64,000 nt of DNA. Source: an uncultured bacterium. Lineage in GTDB: Bacteria > Edwardsbacteria > AC1 > EtOH8. Under the pieces are notes generated by a model that did not search any database, was not told where the DNA came from, and saw only the letters and a program-made list of their open reading frames with translations. The stretch covers positions 1-64,000 of the forward strand of contig CALMGM010000009.1 of NCBI GenBank assembly GCA_937863685.1, in the 5' to 3' direction. Position 1 is the stretch's first letter; every line of letters begins with the position of its first letter. Made by a program: the position numbers and the translations under genes. Below are positions 50,990 to 57,748 of this stretch, one piece after another.

Positions 50990-52150
50990 TTACTTGGTCA
51001 AAGCCTTCTCGATCCTATCGGCCGCCTCGGACAGGTTCTCGATGGTGTTGGCGTAGCTGAAGCGGACATAGCCCTCGCCCTCGGCCCCGAAGTTGGCCCC
51101 GGCCAGGGCGCAGATCCCGCAGTCGTTCAGCAGGAAGTCGGTGAACTTGCGGGAATCCATCCCGGTCTGCTTGACGTTGACGAAGATGTAGAAGGCCCCG
51201 GCCGGCTTGCGGCAGGACAGTTTGGGTATCTTGTTGATGCGGTCGACAATGAAGTCCCGGCGCTTCTTGAACTCGGTCATCATGGCGGTGACCTCGTCCT
51301 GCGGGCCTTTGAGGGCCTCGATGCAGGCGATCTGGCTGAAGGTGGCGGTGCAGGAATTGATGTTGGTCATCAGCTGGGCCATGTGCCCCACTAATTCCGT
51401 GGGCATCAGGCCGTAGCCCACCCGCCAGCCGGTCATGGCGTAGGTCTTGGAGTAGCCGTTGAGGATGATGGTTCGCTCCTTCATGCCCGGAAACTGGGCG
51501 ATGCTCTCGAACTTGCCCTCGTAGATCATCCGGTCGTAGATCTCGTCGGACAGCACCGGGATGTCGTGGTTGACCGCGATGTCGGCCACCGCCTTCAGGT
51601 CGTCCCTGGTCAGGATCCCTCCGGTGGGGTTGTGGGGCGAGTTGATGATGATCAGTTTGGTCTTCTTGCTGATCTTGGATTTAAGCTCATTGACGTCCAG
51701 CCGGAAATCGTTGGCTTCCCGCAGGGGCAGCGGCACCGGCACCCCGCCGTTGAACTTGACCATGGACTGGTAGATGGGAAAGCCGGGATCCGGTACCAGA
51801 CACTCGTCTCCCTCCTCCAAAAGAGCGGTGATGGCAAAGGACATGATGGGCTTGGCGCCCGGGGTCACCACCACGTTCTCCGGCCCGTACTGCACGCCTA
51901 TCTCCTTGGAGTAATATTCGGCGATGGCCTTGCGGTGCTCGGGCAGCCCGGCCGAGGGCCCGTAGTGGGTCTGGCCGGCGTCCAGCGCCTTTTTGGCGGC
52001 CTCCTTGATGTTCTTGGGGGTGTCGAAATCCGGCTCGCCGATCTCCAGGTGGATGATCTTCTTGCCCTCGGCTTCCAATTTTTTGGCCTTGGCCATCATC
52101 TCGAAGGCTGTCTCGACCTTCAGTTTCTCCATCTTGGCTGCAAATTTCAT
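50990..52150 (-). CDS. aspartate-type aminotransferase (fold type I, AspC/AAT Ib)
   Basis: The 386-aa protein has IIHLEIGEPDFDTPKNIKEA, GQTHYGPSAGLPEHRKAIAE, VVTPGAKPIMSF, INSPHNPTGGILTRDDL, SDEIYDRMIYEG, LNGYSKTYAMTGWRVGY with the PLP Lys, and YVRFSYANTIENLSEA with the carboxylate-binding Arg. This matches the Ib aspartate aminotransferases that often also accept aromatic or prephenate substrates. Upstream is a composite palindromic element and the UPF0016 gene. Confidence 0.93.
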   Translation of the reverse strand: MKFAAKMEKLKVETAFEMMAKAKKLEAEGKKIIHLEIGEPDFDTPKNIKEAAKKALDAGQTHYGPSAGLPEHRKAIAEYYSKEIGVQYGPENVVVTPGAKPIMSFAITALLEEGDECLVPDPGFPIYQSMVKFNGGVPVPLPLREANDFRLDVNELKSKISKKTKLIIINSPHNPTGGILTRDDLKAVADIAVNHDIPVLSDEIYDRMIYEGKFESIAQFPGMKERTIILNGYSKTYAMTGWRVGYGLMPTELVGHMAQLMTNINSCTATFSQIACIEALKGPQDEVTAMMTEFKKRRDFIVDRINKIPKLSCRKPAGAFYIFVNVKQTGMDSRKFTDFLLNDCGICALAGANFGAEGEGYVRFSYANTIENLSEAADRIEKALTK

Positions 52151-52197
52151 CCTCTATCCTTTCAAAATAGTAAATGACTGTCATACCCCGGACTTGT

Positions 52198-52273
52198 TGT
52201 CATTCCAGCGAAGGCTGGAATCCAGAAAAACACCGACGATGATCCATGGATGCCTGCTTTCGCAGGCATGACA
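52198..52273. repeat. composite dRS3-like inverted element
   Basis: The ends are TGTCATTCC... and ...GGCATGACA, an inverted pair around 76 bp. Inside are two smaller palindromes: CATTCCAGCGAAGGCTGGAA near 52201-52220 and ATGCCTGCTTTCGCAGGCAT near 52250-52269. It resembles the element at 21599-21660 in layout. It lies just 3' of the UPF0016 gene. Confidence 0.7.
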
Positions 52274-52279
52274 CCGGGT

Positions 52280-52552
52280 TTAAAGTTTTCCCATTATGGC
52301 CAGGATGCCCATCACGATGAACAGCCCCCCGGCGATGTAATGCAGAATGTTCTGCGGGATCACCTTGATGATGGCCTGCCCGAACAGCGCCCCGATCAGG
52401 GTCACGCATATCAGGGCCAGACTGCCGCCCAGAAACACCGACAGCCAGCTCTTGGACTCGGCGCTCATGGTGATCACCGCCAGCTGGGTCTTGTCGCCCA
52501 GCTCGGCCAGGAACAGGGTCAGGAAGGCCGCCCCAAAGATCTTCCAATTCAT
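52280..52552 (-). CDS. UPF0016/TMEM165-GDT1 family half-size transporter
   Basis: The 90-aa protein has three hydrophobic helices. FLAELGDKTQLAVITM is the family signature (E-x-G-D-[KR]-[TS]), implicated in Mn2+, Ca2+ or H+ exchange. Full-size members carry two copies in one chain; this is a single-copy form that would need to dimerise. No second half is adjacent. GGAAAA is a weak ribosome site. Confidence 0.88.
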   Translation of the reverse strand: MNWKIFGAAFLTLFLAELGDKTQLAVITMSAESKSWLSVFLGGSLALICVTLIGALFGQAIIKVIPQNILHYIAGGLFIVMGILAIMGKL

Positions 52553-52560
52553 ATTTTTCC

Positions 52561-52596
52561 TTTATCCACAGATTTACACAGATTGCCGCAGATTCA
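52561..52596. repeat. dispersed ATCCACAGATT-type repeat, left flank of the GxxExxY gene
   Basis: The sequence runs ATCCACAGATTTACACAGATT and GCCGCAGATT on the plus strand. It is a relative of the right-flank tract at 52983-53018, which is in the opposite orientation. Confidence 0.6.
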
Positions 52597-52998
52597 CTAA
52601 CTTAAGATCAAACGTTTATAGTCTAAACTCGGCTTGCCAAAATTAAGCAATAAAGCTTTCTTAAGTCCGGTAGCTTTTAAATAATTTATTACCTGAGCTT
52701 CCTCGGTGCCGCTCATAGTTGACAATGCCTTCAACTCAGTTATAACTGATTCAAAACAAATGAAATCAGCACGATAGACTGCATCCATTTTCTGGCCTTT
52801 GTAAAATATCGGGATGCTGCATTCACGTTGGAAAGGGATATTAAGCCTTTTCATTTCCATCGCTAAAGCTTCCTGATAAACCGGTTCTAAAAATCCATGC
52901 CCCAACTCTTTGTGAACATTCATTGCGGCACCAATTATTGCATAGGTCTCTAAATCCCTTTTATTAGCACCCGTGATTTTAACTTTATCTGCGTTCAT
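52597..52998 (-). CDS. GxxExxY protein (PD-(D/E)XK nuclease-like)
   Basis: The 133-aa protein contains GFLEPVYQEALAMEM (G-x-x-E-x-x-Y), DAVYRADFICFESVITELKA with the DxF...ExKA nuclease core, and INYLKATGLKKALLLNFGKP. This is the TIGR04256-type family, thought to be a small nuclease of the PD-(D/E)XK fold. Its first codons (ATG AAC GCA GAT AAA) lie inside a dispersed repeat, so the repeat supplies the start codon and the N-terminal MNADK. Role unknown; retained widely, perhaps as part of a mobile unit. Confidence 0.88.
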   Translation of the reverse strand: MNADKVKITGANKRDLETYAIIGAAMNVHKELGHGFLEPVYQEALAMEMKRLNIPFQRECSIPIFYKGQKMDAVYRADFICFESVITELKALSTMSGTEEAQVINYLKATGLKKALLLNFGKPSLDYKRLILS

Positions 52999-53018
52999 CT
53001 GCGTAATCTGCGGATAAT
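52983..53018. repeat. dispersed ATCCGCAGATT-type repeat carrying a start codon
   Basis: On the minus strand it reads ATCCGCAGATTACGCAG then ATGAACGCAGATAAA. The ATG is the start of the GxxExxY gene. It is inverted relative to the left-flank copy. Confidence 0.7.
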
Positions 53019-53085
53019 TCCCGTTCAGTTAAAACGAGACATAATAATATAACATTGGCAGGTTTAAGTCAATCGAAGTTTCAAC

Positions 53086-53109
53086 AAAAAAGGGGCTGCT
53101 GCTGCCCCT
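53086..53109 (-). terminator. Rho-independent terminator after the ABC companion gene
   Basis: A 6-bp GC-rich stem (AGGGGC / GCCCCT, 7-nt loop) lies 22 bp past the stop. On the minus strand it is followed by six U residues. Confidence 0.75.
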
Positions 53110-53131
53110 GATAAAAACCGGTTCAGTTGGT

Positions 53132-54004
53132 CTATTTGCCGGTAATTTTTATAATTCTGTCATGAATGGTATTGTGTACCTGTTTATCCTTCGGGCTCCA
53201 GTAATACCGCCCGCCCAGGGGGTCGGGAGATATCGGGCCGATGTACCCGGCGGCGGTCAGGTCCTCCAGGCTTTGGGGCCAGTTCTGATATTGCCGCAGG
53301 TACCTGACCGCCAGTTCCTGCAGGATCTCCAACTGTTCCTCTATGTCTATTTTCTTCAGATTGAACAACGCCACCTCCCGCTCCTGCCTGCTGGAACTGT
53401 GGTCGTAAATGTCCCGCCACATCATCCGGGAGGTCTCGCGCCGGCCCTGTTTTTTTGTGATGAAGGCGGCAAACCGCAGGGCCCCGTCCCAGACCCCGGG
53501 CAGTTTTGAGGCCTGGACGAACTCCTCCACCGCCTCATCCGGCCTATTCAGGAAGATATACAGGATAAAGCCCTTCATATAGGGAAATTCCCAGCGGGAG
53601 GGATTTTTCTCCTTGGCCTTGTCCAGAAGCCTGAGCGAATTGACGCTGTCCCTGGCATCGTGGGCCAGCAGCAGCGCCCCGAAGGTATAGGGGTAAATGA
53701 ACCGCGGGTCCAGGTCGGTCAGGTTGTTTATTATGGGATAGAGATATTCGTAATTCCTGTCGGACTGCATATGGTAAGCGTAATACTGGATCATCCTCAG
53801 CCACAGGTAATCGGCCACCATCAGCTCGTTGCCGGCGGAAACCAGCTTTACCGCGCGGGGTGAGGGAAAATACAGCAGCTCCCGGACCGATCTTTCGCTG
53901 CTGAGGTACCGTTGGTCAAAACGAACCTGCAGCGCAATGAAGCCCGCCATCATTGCCGCCAGGCACAACAGTGAAACGGCGATATTCCTGATCCGGCGTC
54001 TCAT
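53132..54004 (-). CDS. membrane-anchored TPR-like protein with ABC transporter
   Basis: I start at ATG 54004 (MRRRIRNIAVSLLCLAAMMA), which overlaps the permease stop by 4 bp, giving 290 aa. The longer frame to 54088 has no such support. One membrane helix (about residues 8-27) precedes helical repeats resembling TPRs (YEYLYPIINNLTDLDPRFIY, GALLLAHDARDSVNSLRLLD, KGFILYIFLNRPDEAVEEFV). The C-terminal tail DPLGGRYYWSPKDKQ resembles the last strand of pseudopilins. It is the last gene of the ABC operon. Function unknown. Confidence 0.72.
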   Translation of the reverse strand: MRRRIRNIAVSLLCLAAMMAGFIALQVRFDQRYLSSERSVRELLYFPSPRAVKLVSAGNELMVADYLWLRMIQYYAYHMQSDRNYEYLYPIINNLTDLDPRFIYPYTFGALLLAHDARDSVNSLRLLDKAKEKNPSRWEFPYMKGFILYIFLNRPDEAVEEFVQASKLPGVWDGALRFAAFITKKQGRRETSRMMWRDIYDHSSSRQEREVALFNLKKIDIEEQLEILQELAVRYLRQYQNWPQSLEDLTAAGYIGPISPDPLGGRYYWSPKDKQVHNTIHDRIIKITGK

Positions 54005-54768
54005 TTGAGGTCTTTGCGCTCCAGTATGATGGAAGCCACGGTCAGGGCAAAAGTTATGTACAACGCCGCATAGGCCAGCATCAGCCATATTTTGGACTGA
54101 TCGACCGGCAGATTGTATATGGATTCCGCCCGGAAATTAAAGTTCTGCAGGTTGGGAATGACGTAGGAGACCGCTTGGGCGGCGGTTTTGAGCAGGTCCC
54201 CGGGCATGCGGTCGGCAAACAGCCTCAGCTGGTCGGCCGCCGTCCCGGCGATATAAACGCAGAAGGTGAATACCGCGCTCAGGGCCGGAGCGGCCAGGGT
54301 GGAGAAAAGCATGGCCACCGCCGTGATCACCGCCAGCTGTCCGAACAGGCCGGCTATGGTCAAAAAGAACAGCCCGTCCGGCTTCCCGCCCATCAGCAGC
54401 AGGGTCAGTATAAGGGTGATGCCCATTATCAGGAAGGCCAGCAGCAGCGTGGCCAGCAACCCGAAATATTTGCCCACCAGCAGTTCCCACCTTTTAACCG
54501 GCTTGGCCACCAGCACGTAGATGGTCCGTTTGTCCAGCTCCTTGAACAACAGGGCCGTTCCGCTGACCACGGCGATCAGCAGGCCGAACAGGGCGATGGC
54601 CCCGAAGCCGAAGTCCTTCAGGATCCTGACCTCCTGGCCCACCGACAGGGTGATCACCAGCCGGGAGCCGGGCAATATTACCAGGGCAAACGCCACCAGC
54701 CCGTACAGCACCCGGTCCCGGACCGTTTCCCTGAAGGTATTGGCGGCGATGGTAAATATCCTTCTCAT
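54001..54768 (-). CDS. ABC-2 type permease
   Basis: I start at ATG 54768 (MRRIFTIAANTFRETVRDRV), overlapping the ATPase stop by ATGA, giving 255 aa. The long frame upstream of it is only a shadow of the ATPase gene. Six membrane helices are visible (LVAFALVILPGS, GAIALFGLLIAVVSGTALLF, LLATLLLAFLIMGITLILTL, IAGLFGQLAVITAVAMLFS, LSAVFTFCVYIAG, LMLAYAALYITFALTVASII), with TIYVLVAKPVKRWELLVGKY between. Together with the ATPase it forms an exporter; substrate unknown. Confidence 0.9.
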   Translation of the reverse strand: MRRIFTIAANTFRETVRDRVLYGLVAFALVILPGSRLVITLSVGQEVRILKDFGFGAIALFGLLIAVVSGTALLFKELDKRTIYVLVAKPVKRWELLVGKYFGLLATLLLAFLIMGITLILTLLLMGGKPDGLFFLTIAGLFGQLAVITAVAMLFSTLAAPALSAVFTFCVYIAGTAADQLRLFADRMPGDLLKTAAQAVSYVIPNLQNFNFRAESIYNLPVDQSKIWLMLAYAALYITFALTVASIILERKDLK

Positions 54769-55706
54769 TGACCGGCCTCCTTTGCGGTGCGCACCTGCCG
54801 GGCGAAATAATTCTCCAGATTCTCCCGCTGGGGCACAACCGATATTACGGATCCGCCGGCCTGCATGATCTTCTTCAGTGCCGGGTCCAGACTCTCCGGC
54901 CCCTCCAGCCGGATCAGCAGCTGGCCGGCCACTTTCTGTGTCCCGGCGCCGTCCAGGGCAAACCCCTCCGGCAGGTGCTGGGCCACCACCTCTATCCAGC
55001 TGACCGAGTCCTTCAGCAGTTCGGGCAGGGTGCCCACCCGGTGCATCCGCCCGCCCACGATGATCCCCACCCGGTCGCACAGGGCCTCGGCGTCCGGCAG
55101 GATGTGCGAGCTGAAGAAGATGGTCTTGCCCCGTTTTTTCAGCTCCAGCATCAGGTCCTTGACCTCCTTGCGCCCGATGGGGTCCAGTCCGGACACCGGC
55201 TCGTCCCACACCAAAAACTCCGGGTCGTTGACCAGCGACTGGGCGATGCCGGTCCTCTGCAGCATGCCCTTGGAGCATTTGCGCAGCGGCAGGCCGGCCG
55301 CCGGGGACATGCCCACCAGTTCCAGCAGTTCGGCCGTCCTCTGCCTGGCCTGGCGGCCGGTGATGCCGAACAGCGCGGCGCAGAACCGGAGGAACTCCCC
55401 CACCGTCAGGTAATCGTAAAAATACGGGTTCTCCGGCAGGAAGCCGGTCCGCTTTTTCACCTCCTGAGACCTCTCCAGGATGTCGTGGCCCATTATCCGG
55501 GCGGTGCCGGAGCTGGGCCGGATGATGCCCATCAGGGCCTTGATGGTGGTGGTCTTGCCGGCCCCGTTGGGGCCCAAAAAACCGAAGATCTCGCCGGGCT
55601 TCACCTCCAGGGATATCTGGTCCAAAATGGTCCTGGATTTGAGAGAGAAATGCTCCCAGTCGGTAAAGCGCTTGGTAAGGCGGTCAATTTCCAGAATGTT
55701 TTCCAT
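54765..55706 (-). CDS. ABC transporter ATP-binding protein
   Basis: The 313-aa ATPase has Walker A GPNGAGKTTTIKALMG, Q-loop region LPENPYFYDYLTVGEF, the ABC signature slightly altered as LRKCSKGMLQRTGIAQ (CSKGM for LSGGQ), Walker B FLVWDEPVSGLDPIGR, and the H-loop SSHIL. The ~80-residue C-terminal extension (SWIEVVAQHLPEGF...) is usual for ABC-2 exporters. It leads a three-gene operon with the permease and the TPR-like protein. Downstream of pilA, it follows a terminator, so it is separately transcribed. Confidence 0.93.
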   Translation of the reverse strand: MENILEIDRLTKRFTDWEHFSLKSRTILDQISLEVKPGEIFGFLGPNGAGKTTTIKALMGIIRPSSGTARIMGHDILERSQEVKKRTGFLPENPYFYDYLTVGEFLRFCAALFGITGRQARQRTAELLELVGMSPAAGLPLRKCSKGMLQRTGIAQSLVNDPEFLVWDEPVSGLDPIGRKEVKDLMLELKKRGKTIFFSSHILPDAEALCDRVGIIVGGRMHRVGTLPELLKDSVSWIEVVAQHLPEGFALDGAGTQKVAGQLLIRLEGPESLDPALKKIMQAGGSVISVVPQRENLENYFARQVRTAKEAGQ

Positions 55707-55762
55707 AGCTATGCCATGTCCAGTATTAATGATGGTATAAGGGACGGACCGCGTCCGGCATT

Positions 55763-55793
55763 AAAAAAGGGCAGGTGCAATGAACACCTGCCC
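55763..55793 (-). terminator. Rho-independent terminator after pilA
   Basis: A perfect 9-bp stem GGGCAGGTG / CACCTGCCC with a 7-nt loop lies 17 bp past the pilin stop and is followed on the minus strand by six U residues. Confidence 0.88.
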
Positions 55794-55809
55794 TTGGGCT
55801 GGAATCGGA

Positions 55810-56385
55810 TCAGCTGCCGGAACGCAGGGTGCTCTCAAGCAATACCTGTTTCTTGCCGGTGCCGTAAATGGCATAGGATGAACACTCGCCGTTGGCGCCC
55901 AGCACGCCGCAAGGGGCCCAATAGGTGGTTCCCTGGCCGCTGACATTGGCAGCGACAACAACAAAACCAGGGGCAACCGGCGGTTCCGCAAATGCCATGG
56001 CATCGATGGAATTGCCGGTGCGGAGGAAGGGGTTGGCATAGGTGTTGTTCTTGGGCAGCATGGCATTGACGCCGGTGGAGACGTTGGCCGCAACGCCGGG
56101 GCAGTTGTCGGCCACATAGGACGGATTGGTGGAGGAATTAATCGCTATACCATTGAGGATGGACATGACAGTGGTCAACGCGTTCGGAACAGCCGGGTAC
56201 ATCCCCTGGCACTGGGTGGCAAAATCCTCGCAGGTCAGCTGCAGGGTGTGCATGTTGGACTTGACGGCCGCTTCCTTGGCCCGGTCCTGCATGGACATGA
56301 AGTTGGGGATGGCGATGGCGGCCAGGATGCCGATGATGACCACCACGATCATCAGCTCGATCAGGGTAAAGCCTTTGTTGTTCAT
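55810..56385 (-). CDS. pilA: type IV major pilin-like protein
   Basis: The 191-aa prepilin has a five-residue leader MNNKG, then FTLIELMIVVVIIGILAAIA with Glu5 conserved, cleaved by PilD after Gly. The globular part is rich in Ala/Thr with paired Cys (CEDFATQC near residues 51-57, C-terminal CGVLGANGECSSY), suggesting disulfides. It is paralogous to the pilin part of the gene at 56607 (shared KSNMHTLQ and EDFA). AGGAG lies 8 bases before ATG 56385, and a sigma-54 promoter stands upstream, fitting high regulated expression of a major pilin. Confidence 0.92.
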   Translation of the reverse strand: MNNKGFTLIELMIVVVIIGILAAIAIPNFMSMQDRAKEAAVKSNMHTLQLTCEDFATQCQGMYPAVPNALTTVMSILNGIAINSSTNPSYVADNCPGVAANVSTGVNAMLPKNNTYANPFLRTGNSIDAMAFAEPPVAPGFVVVAANVSGQGTTYWAPCGVLGANGECSSYAIYGTGKKQVLLESTLRSGS

Positions 56386-56444
56386 TGGGTCGCTCCTATT
56401 AAAGTTAATGGGTTGATTGTTTTATAGCTCTGACAGTTAAATAA

Positions 56445-56459
56445 GCAATATGCATGCCA
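56445..56459 (-). promoter_or_regulatory. sigma-54 (RpoN) promoter for pilA
   Basis: On the minus strand TGGCATG, four bases, TTGC, then T matches the RpoN consensus TGGCAYG-N4-TTGCW. The GG and GC doublets are exactly 10 nt apart. It lies about 60 bp before the pilin start, leaving a leader of roughly 50 nt. A sigma-54 activator gene lies 1.4 kb upstream in the same locus. Confidence 0.85.
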
Positions 56460-56563
56460 ACGATATTTAAATGAATTTAGACGACAAACTTCATATAGTT
56501 AACGATTTATGGCAGCACTCAGACACACGATCCTCGAACAAGACTGTAGCAATTTTATAGATG

Positions 56564-56578
56564 CTTGCAATATGCAAG
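56564..56578. promoter_or_regulatory. palindromic candidate enhancer site upstream of pilA
   Basis: CTTGCA-ATA-TGCAAG is a perfect palindrome with a 3-nt centre, centred about 114 bp upstream of the -24 element. Further TGCAA half-sites lie at 56585-56597. This is the spacing expected of an NtrC-type upstream activating sequence. Confidence 0.55.
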
Positions 56579-56606
56579 GGCCATTTGCACTATTGCCCAT
56601 GGTTTT

Positions 56607-57686
56607 TTAATGCGTCACCCCTCCGGCCATTATTTGTTCTATCTTGTTGCTTTTGCCAAACCCGCAGATGGAATAGCCGTAAGCATCGGGCGTTGCCCCC
56701 CCGTTCAAGACCCCGGCGTTGTTATAGCTGGTGTAATAGACCACCCCGCTGGGAGCCATAGCCGGAGGGCCGGCCGGCAGGTCGAACAGGGCAACGGCCT
56801 GCCGGTCAAAGGGGTTGGCATAGCCGATATGCGGGCTTATCAAGGCATTGGCCGGAAAGGGCGGCACCCTGACCCCTTCGGCGATGGAGCTTAAAAGATT
56901 ATCCCCGGTTATGGTGGAGATCCGGGTGTCCAGGTTATCCGGGTACCTGCCGCCGGTCTGGGCGGCAAAATCCTCCACCACCATCTGCAGGGTGTGCATG
57001 TTGGACTTGGTGGAGGCCTCCAGGGCCCTATAGCGCATGTTCATGTAATTGGGCACCGCGATGGCCGCCAGAATGCCGATTATCACCACCACCACCATCA
57101 GTTCTATCAGGGTAAAGCCCTTCTGGGACAGCTTCTTTATTTTTTCCTGCATCTGATTTAATTTTTCAATTATCTCCCGGTCCGCCTTCTGCTCCTCTTT
57201 GAGCTTTTGGGAATACGCCTCCATCTCGGACACCACCATTTTAACCGTCTCCCGCTCGTTTGCCACCATGTCCTTGACACTCCGGGCCATCAGATTGAAC
57301 TGCTCGGCCAGATGGTGGCTCTCGTCGTTCTTGCGGAATTTCATGGGGCGCTCCGGCCACCTGCCGTTCTCCAGCGATTTCATGCCGTTATTCAGGCTGA
57401 CCAAGGGCCCGGCAATGCGGTGGGAGATTATTATGGAAATCCAGCCCATGAACAAAACAATGACCGGGATCACGATAAAGAGCGTTTTATGCACCTGGTC
57501 GAAGATGCCGATTATGGCTATCTGTCCGGAGGCGAATTCCGGGCTGGTAATGCCATGCCAGATAATGAGATATATTGCCCCGCCGGTCAGCAGCATCCCC
57601 CCGACCACCATTATCAGTATCTGGGCGACCACCCTAAGCTGCATATCCTTATGAGCCAGCAAGTTGCGTCTTCGATTCTGGGCCAT
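56607..57686 (-). CDS. two-TM HAMP protein fused to a type IV prepilin
   Basis: This 359-aa chain has two parts in one frame. Residues 1-190 are a sensor-like module: TM1 (about 20-43), a short outer loop, TM2 (about 66-89), a HAMP region (ISHRIAGPLVSLNNGMKSLE), and a long coiled coil (about 133-188). Residues 185-210 are a class III prepilin signal: KLSQKG, cleavage after Gly190, then FTLIELMVVVVIIGILAAIA. A pilin-type globular domain follows. Topology is consistent: HAMP and the cleavage site are both cytoplasmic. An internal Met179 could give a normal 12-residue leader, but it has no close Shine-Dalgarno (nearest GGGAG is over 20 nt away). Cleavage would split sensor from pilin. Confidence 0.88.
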   Translation of the reverse strand: MAQNRRRNLLAHKDMQLRVVAQILIMVVGGMLLTGGAIYLIIWHGITSPEFASGQIAIIGIFDQVHKTLFIVIPVIVLFMGWISIIISHRIAGPLVSLNNGMKSLENGRWPERPMKFRKNDESHHLAEQFNLMARSVKDMVANERETVKMVVSEMEAYSQKLKEEQKADREIIEKLNQMQEKIKKLSQKGFTLIELMVVVVIIGILAAIAVPNYMNMRYRALEASTKSNMHTLQMVVEDFAAQTGGRYPDNLDTRISTITGDNLLSSIAEGVRVPPFPANALISPHIGYANPFDRQAVALFDLPAGPPAMAPSGVVYYTSYNNAGVLNGGATPDAYGYSICGFGKSNKIEQIMAGGVTH

Positions 57687-57748
57687 ATTATCATCCTTAA
57701 ATAATTGTTATGTCCATAATACATGCAGTTATCGTGCCCGGGATCGAT

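Noticed and set aside
54769-55278. Upstream extension of the ABC permease frame
   Set aside because: The extra 170 residues overlap the ATPase gene out of frame and are Gly/Arg/Pro-rich shadow sequence. ATG 54768 fits the ATGA overlap and the MRRIFTIAANTFRE family start.
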